NCBI GenBank assembly: GCA_017632555.1 | Contig: JAGBRF010000102.1 | Location: 1 to 9,862 of the forward strand | DNA: 9,862 nucleotides | Origin: Alphaproteobacteria bacterium | Lineage (GTDB): Bacteria; Pseudomonadota; Alphaproteobacteria; RF32; UBA3637 | Direction of reading: 5' to 3' | Shown: piece by piece, positions 6,739 to 9,862 of the stretch | How the letters are laid out: the number at the start of each line of letters is the position of its first letter | How positions within the stretch are numbered: the stretch's first letter is position 1 | Program-made: the position numbers and the translations under genes | The notes under the pieces: generated by a model | What the model saw: only the letters and a program-made list of their open reading frames with translations | Told to the model about the DNA's origin: nothing | The model's database searches: none

Positions 6739-7860
6739 ATGATTGAAAACCTGACATGGTATGAAAAAGTACGTATTTGGCTGAGCGATTTTTCTTTTAT
6801 GGAAAAACCCTTGCAGTACATGGACGCCTTCGTTGATAAATCAAAAATTGTTATGCAAAATATGGGCATTTGGCTTCGCTACATATTGCTTTTGTTCCTG
6901 CTGACGTTGTTGATGGTTGCCTTGAAAATCATTTTCCGTTTCCTTCGAAATTGGTACAAAGCATCTTTCTTGGACGTATCGGAAAGCACGCGTATGCGTT
7001 TTTGGGAACGTTATGCACAGGCTGATGAGAAAAAGGCCTTTTTTGAAGTTTCCGAAATGTTTGATCAGGTTAAAAAAGACCCCATAGAAGTGAAAAAGGT
7101 AAAAAAGATTTCTGCGCAAACAATCGGATTCGATTTGTTCTATCAAATTATGAACGCACTCAATCAAGGAATGGCAGGAAACGAAATAATGAAAATCCTG
7201 CCATCAAAATATTCGATGATGGATATTGCGCCTTTAATCGATGCTATTCGTTCGTTTCGGGATTTTGCCGCCCGTAAGATTTTGGAACCGCATTCGCGTG
7301 AACGCCGGCATTATGCACGTGCCTTAAAAGAAATGTCAGAAGGTCGTCCCCAAAGGGCCGCACACTTGATGAAGCAAGAATTGATGCGCCAACAAAAAAC
7401 CGCCTTTGTGTTAAAGGATGGTTTGTTGCAACAATATGCCCGAAGGGAAGCCGCACAAATGTCGTTATGTTTGGCGTTGATTTTGGGTGTTTATGATACG
7501 CGTTTGGCGGATAAAGCTTATCAACGGGCAATCGAATTAAACCCGAAAGATTCGAATGCAAAAATCTTATACGGTCGTTTCAGGCAACGTCTGTTCGGTC
7601 AAAACGATAAGATGTTAAAGGGTCTTTTCTTGAATTTGGCAAAGAACGTGGATAAGACAATCCAAAATTATATGTTGAACTACGCAATCGAGATGATTCG
7701 AAAGACGGAAGTCAGAGCCAGATTGGATGAGATTCGTTCTCAATTTAAGGACGAAAAAGAACGTTATAACGAAGCTGTTCAAATTGAACGCCTGAAAGTT
7801 CGCGAACTTTTAAAAATGGCACGTATGCGTTCAATTGCGTTGGAAGAACGCATCCGATAA
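6739..7860 (+). CDS. Unrecognised protein with one membrane helix and a TPR-like segment
   Basis: I do not recognise this 373-residue protein. Residues 1-42 are amphipathic and weakly charged. One strong hydrophobic segment (about 45-68) is followed by RFLRNWYK, so the large basic C-terminal part probably faces the cytoplasm by the positive-inside rule. From residue 80 on it is almost all helical and Lys/Arg/Glu-rich. Residues about 240-285 resemble a tetratricopeptide repeat (LADKAYQRAIELNPKDSNAK). The final 55 residues look like a long coiled coil (ARLDEIRSQFKDEKERYNEA through ALEERIR). This suggests a membrane-tethered scaffold, which is inference. The start has AAGGGG only a few bases upstream, which is tight spacing. 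The stop is 188 bases before dnaN, and the gene is divergent from the Lon-like protease. No catalytic motif is visible. Confidence 0.85.
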   Translation: MIENLTWYEKVRIWLSDFSFMEKPLQYMDAFVDKSKIVMQNMGIWLRYILLLFLLTLLMVALKIIFRFLRNWYKASFLDVSESTRMRFWERYAQADEKKAFFEVSEMFDQVKKDPIEVKKVKKISAQTIGFDLFYQIMNALNQGMAGNEIMKILPSKYSMMDIAPLIDAIRSFRDFAARKILEPHSRERRHYARALKEMSEGRPQRAAHLMKQELMRQQKTAFVLKDGLLQQYARREAAQMSLCLALILGVYDTRLADKAYQRAIELNPKDSNAKILYGRFRQRLFGQNDKMLKGLFLNLAKNVDKTIQNYMLNYAIEMIRKTEVRARLDEIRSQFKDEKERYNEAVQIERLKVRELLKMARMRSIALEERIR

Positions 7861-7891
7861 CTGCTTGAAAATAAAAGCAGATTCTTCGTGT

Positions 7892-7966
7892 AAAAAAAAC
7901 ACAAAAAAGTCAAGTAAAAAATATAGATTTTTTTTGCTTTTTTTTCATTTTTTTCTATGCTTTTTT
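7892..7966. promoter_or_regulatory. Phased A- and T-tracts upstream of dnaN, probable bent DNA
   Basis: Seven homopolymer runs of 6-8 bases lie in 75 bases: A-runs at 7892-7899, 7903-7908 and 7916-7921, and T-runs at 7928-7935, 7938-7945, 7948-7954 and 7961-7966. Three T-runs start exactly 10 bases apart (7928, 7938, 7948), in phase with the helix. Phased A/T tracts bend DNA and, upstream of a promoter, can act as UP-element-like activators. The last run ends 11 bases before the TATACT box at 7978. There is no gene here. Confidence 0.55.
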
Positions 7967-7977
7967 ATCAAATTTGC

Positions 7978-7983
7978 TATACT
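7978..7983 (+). promoter_or_regulatory. Candidate -10 box of the dnaN-recF transcript
   Basis: TATACT lies 65 bases before the dnaN start, just after the T-tract block. No convincing -35 hexamer is found at 16-18 bases upstream, so activity would depend on the AT-rich upstream DNA or on an activator. Transcription would start near 7990, inside the first arm of the dyad described separately. A GANTC site (GAATC, 7984-7988) abuts the box. Confidence 0.45.
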
Positions 7984-8023
7984 GAATCCAAGATATAGAA
8001 AAATATGCGTTTTCTATGGATTC
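7984..8023. repeat. Imperfect inverted repeat in the dnaN leader
   Basis: Outer arms GAATCCA (7984-7990) and TGGATTC (8017-8023) pair perfectly over 7 bp. After a 5-base bulge on the left side, inner arms TAGAAAA (7996-8002) and TTTTCTA (8010-8016) pair over 7 bp around a 7-base loop. Both outer arms contain GANTC. No T-run follows, so it is not a terminator; an operator or leader hairpin is more likely. Confidence 0.6.
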
Positions 8024-8034
8024 TTTAACAAAAA

Positions 8035-8040
8035 AAAGGA
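8035..8040 (+). promoter_or_regulatory. Ribosome binding site of dnaN
   Basis: AAAGGA is 8 bases from the ATG at 8049 and 11 from the next ATG at 8052. It rules out the longer in-frame start at 8016, which has no such site and would add 11 unrelated residues. Confidence 0.75.
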
Positions 8041-8048
8041 AAATTAAA

Positions 8049-9173
8049 ATGATGAAAATGACAATAGAACGTGCCGCCTTGTTGAAATCGCTTTCACATG
8101 TGCAAAGTGTGGTTGAACGCAGACAAACAATTCCAATTCTTTCCAATGTGTTGTTGGAAGCAACTCCGGATAATGGTGGTGCTTTGCGTTTACGTGCAAC
8201 GGATAATGAAATCGAAGTTTCGGATATGGTTCCTGCCAAAATCGAGCAGCCTGCTTCATTGACTGTTTCGGCACACAAACTTTACGATATTGTCAAAAAG
8301 TTACCGGAAGGGGCTGATGTTCGTTTCGAATGTGACGGGGATGGTTCTCAATTGCAAGTGACGTCCGGTCGTTCACGTTTTGCTTTATCAACAATTCCGG
8401 CAGAAGGTTTCCCGACAATGCAACTTGAACAAGCTGCATCAACATTCTCTTTGCCGGCAAGTGCTTTGGCAAACTTGATTGAACGCACCCAATTTGCCGC
8501 ATCGACCGAGGAAACGCATTACAATTTGAACGGTCTTTATATGCACGAAAAAGAAGGCGACAAACATTTGTTGAAAGTGGCTGCAACGGACGGACACCGT
8601 TTGGCAACTGCTGAAATCGAAGCGCCGGATGGCATCAATGGTATGCCGGCCGTTATTATTCCGCGTAAAACAATCGGTGAATTGACAAAGTTGTTGGCGG
8701 AAACAGACGGAAATGTGGAAGTTTCTGTTTCTCAAAATCAAATCCGTTTTTCTTTGGGTGATGTCGTGTTGGCTTCCCGTTTAATTGACGGCAGCTATCC
8801 GGTTTATGAACGTGTTATTCCGGAAGGAAACGATAAGTTCTTGGAAGTGGACAGTGCCGGTTTGATTACATTGGTTGACCGTGTTGCTGTTATTTTTGAA
8901 AAATCACGCGGTATCAAGTTGCAATTGAAAAAAGGCGTTTTGACCGTGACTGCTTCCAACACGGAAGAAGGTATGGCCGAAGATGAAATGGAAGCCGGAT
9001 ACGATGGCGAACCGTTGGAAGTCGGTTTCAATTATCGTTATTTGTTGGATATTTTGGCTCAAATCAAAGGTGGTACGGTTCGTTTTTCTTTCCGTGACGC
9101 AATGTCACCGGTCGTATTGCAAGATGCCAATGATTCAACGGCTTTGTATGTTTTGATGCCAATGCGTGTTTAA
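8049..9173 (+). CDS. dnaN: DNA polymerase III beta subunit (sliding clamp)
   Basis: DnaN forms the dimeric ring that encircles DNA and tethers the replicative polymerase, and it recruits repair and mismatch factors through its hydrophobic pocket. The 374-residue protein has the normal length and three-domain plan (about 1-125, 126-255 and 256-374). Landmarks are MTIERAALLKSLSHVQSVVE at the N-terminus, RRQTIPILSNVL (24-35), ATDNEIE (50-56), KVAATDGHRLA (176-186) and the C-terminal YVLMPMRV. The N-terminus resembles alphaproteobacterial clamps, where MK-TIERAALL is typical. Two tandem ATG codons (8049 and 8052) could both serve; I chose the first because its ribosome-site spacing equals that of pgk. 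recF follows after 13 bases, so the two are probably one operon. dnaA is not directly upstream. Confidence 0.98.
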   Translation: MMKMTIERAALLKSLSHVQSVVERRQTIPILSNVLLEATPDNGGALRLRATDNEIEVSDMVPAKIEQPASLTVSAHKLYDIVKKLPEGADVRFECDGDGSQLQVTSGRSRFALSTIPAEGFPTMQLEQAASTFSLPASALANLIERTQFAASTEETHYNLNGLYMHEKEGDKHLLKVAATDGHRLATAEIEAPDGINGMPAVIIPRKTIGELTKLLAETDGNVEVSVSQNQIRFSLGDVVLASRLIDGSYPVYERVIPEGNDKFLEVDSAGLITLVDRVAVIFEKSRGIKLQLKKGVLTVTASNTEEGMAEDEMEAGYDGEPLEVGFNYRYLLDILAQIKGGTVRFSFRDAMSPVVLQDANDSTALYVLMPMRV

Positions 9174-9186
9174 TACGGAATAAAAT

Positions 9187-9862
9187 ATGCGTTTGGGTAT
9201 TCAAGATCTTCGTTTACATCATTTCAGGTGTTATGAAAGTCTGTCCTTAAAAATGGGGACAGACTTATCGCCTGTTGTATTGACCGGTGGAAATGGTGCC
9301 GGTAAGACGAATATCTTGGAAGCAATTTCGTTTTTGGTTCCGGGGCGCGGATTACGTCAAGCGCGTTTGTCGGATATAGCAACAAAAACACCCGAACAAA
9401 TGCAAATGTTAGATGCCGTTCCCGTAGACACTTCTTGGGCGGTCAGTGCTTGTGTGCAAACGCAAAACGGACCCGTTCAGATTGGAACCGGCTTGACGGA
9501 TAAAACGGAAAGACGGCAAATCCGAATCGATGGCGAAAATGCCAAAACGCAACGCGAGTTGGGCAATGTTTTAAGTGCTATTTGGATAACGCCGGCGCAA
9601 GATCGGTTGTTTTGCGGTGATCCGGCGGCAAGACGGCGCTTTTTGGACCGGTTGGTTCAAGCCTTTGATGCCGGTCATGCAACTGTTTGTTCGGATTATT
9701 CATACGCCTTGAAACAATGGAATAATTTGTTGCACGAAGGCAGAACCGATCCTTCATGGTTAAATGCTTTGGAAGAACAAATCGCCGCCGGTGCGGTTGC
9801 TATTGCAGCGGCCAGACGCGATATTGTGACGCGCTTACAAACGTTTTTGAAAACAAAAGAAG
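9187..9862 (+). CDS. recF: DNA replication and repair protein RecF, N-terminal part
   Basis: RecF is an SMC/ABC-like ATPase that binds DNA at gaps and, with RecO and RecR, loads RecA for recombinational repair. The 225 visible residues start MRLGIQDLRLHHFRCYESLS and contain Walker A GGNGAGKTN (34-42, K40), PGRGLRQA (52-59) and the RecF signature region ITPAQDRLFCGDPAARRRFLD (134-154). The frame stays open to the window edge, so the signature, Walker B and D-loop of the C-terminal half are outside. The ATG at 9187 lies 13 bases past the dnaN stop with only a weak purine-rich site (CGGA) ahead, which fits translational coupling to dnaN. A full RecF is about 360-400 residues, so a little over half is present. 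Confidence 0.96.
   Translation, partial: MRLGIQDLRLHHFRCYESLSLKMGTDLSPVVLTGGNGAGKTNILEAISFLVPGRGLRQARLSDIATKTPEQMQMLDAVPVDTSWAVSACVQTQNGPVQIGTGLTDKTERRQIRIDGENAKTQRELGNVLSAIWITPAQDRLFCGDPAARRRFLDRLVQAFDAGHATVCSDYSYALKQWNNLLHEGRTDPSWLNALEEQIAAGAVAIAAARRDIVTRLQTFLKTKE

Noticed and set aside
7861..7880. Hairpin CTGCTT/AAGCAG just past the membrane/TPR gene stop as a terminator
   Set aside because: The stem is only 6 bp with an 8-base loop and is not followed by a T-run; the nearby T-tracts are too far downstream.
8016..8048. Longer in-frame start of dnaN at 8016
   Set aside because: The extra 11 residues are unlike DnaN, and the codons overlap the leader dyad and the AAAGGA ribosome site.
7861..8048. 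Replication origin upstream of dnaN
   Set aside because: The gap is AT-rich and contains phased tracts, but I see no cluster of TTATCCACA-like DnaA boxes; the nearest, TTATCAAAT, differs at three positions and is single.

Overview
The window looks like ordinary chromosome from a moderately AT-rich alphaproteobacterium. The DnaN N-terminus (MTIERAALLKSL), the RecF ATPase, an RNase J-type nuclease in a Gram-negative gene setting and GANTC sites upstream of dnaN all fit that group. This assignment is inference from protein style, not from a search. I see no rRNA, tRNA, CRISPR array, insertion sequence, integrase or phage gene. Layout, left to right: the 3' end of an ankyrin-repeat gene (+); a bidirectional terminator; pgk, phosphoglycerate kinase (-); a divergent intergenic region; mltG, the endolytic murein transglycosylase (+); a consensus sigma-70 promoter; an RNase J-family nuclease that lacks the usual C-terminal domain (+); a large Lon-family AAA protease (-) whose stop codon overlaps that of the nuclease; a second divergent intergenic region; an unrecognised protein with one membrane helix and a TPR-like segment (+); an AT-rich region with phased T-tracts, GANTC sites and a dyad; dnaN (+); and the 5' part of recF (+), cut by the window end. 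Coding density is high. No stretch above 300 bases lacks a gene; the longest gap is 188 bases, before dnaN. The genes do not form one pathway. dnaN and recF are a classic pair: the sliding clamp and the gap-repair loader sit 13 bases apart and are probably one operon, but dnaA is not directly upstream. pgk serves glycolysis or gluconeogenesis. mltG helps terminate peptidoglycan strands, the nuclease handles RNA, and the Lon-like enzyme handles protein turnover; each appears to be its own transcription unit. I found no convincing new multi-gene system. The best leads are the dnaN upstream region, the membrane/TPR protein next to it, and the short RNase J.
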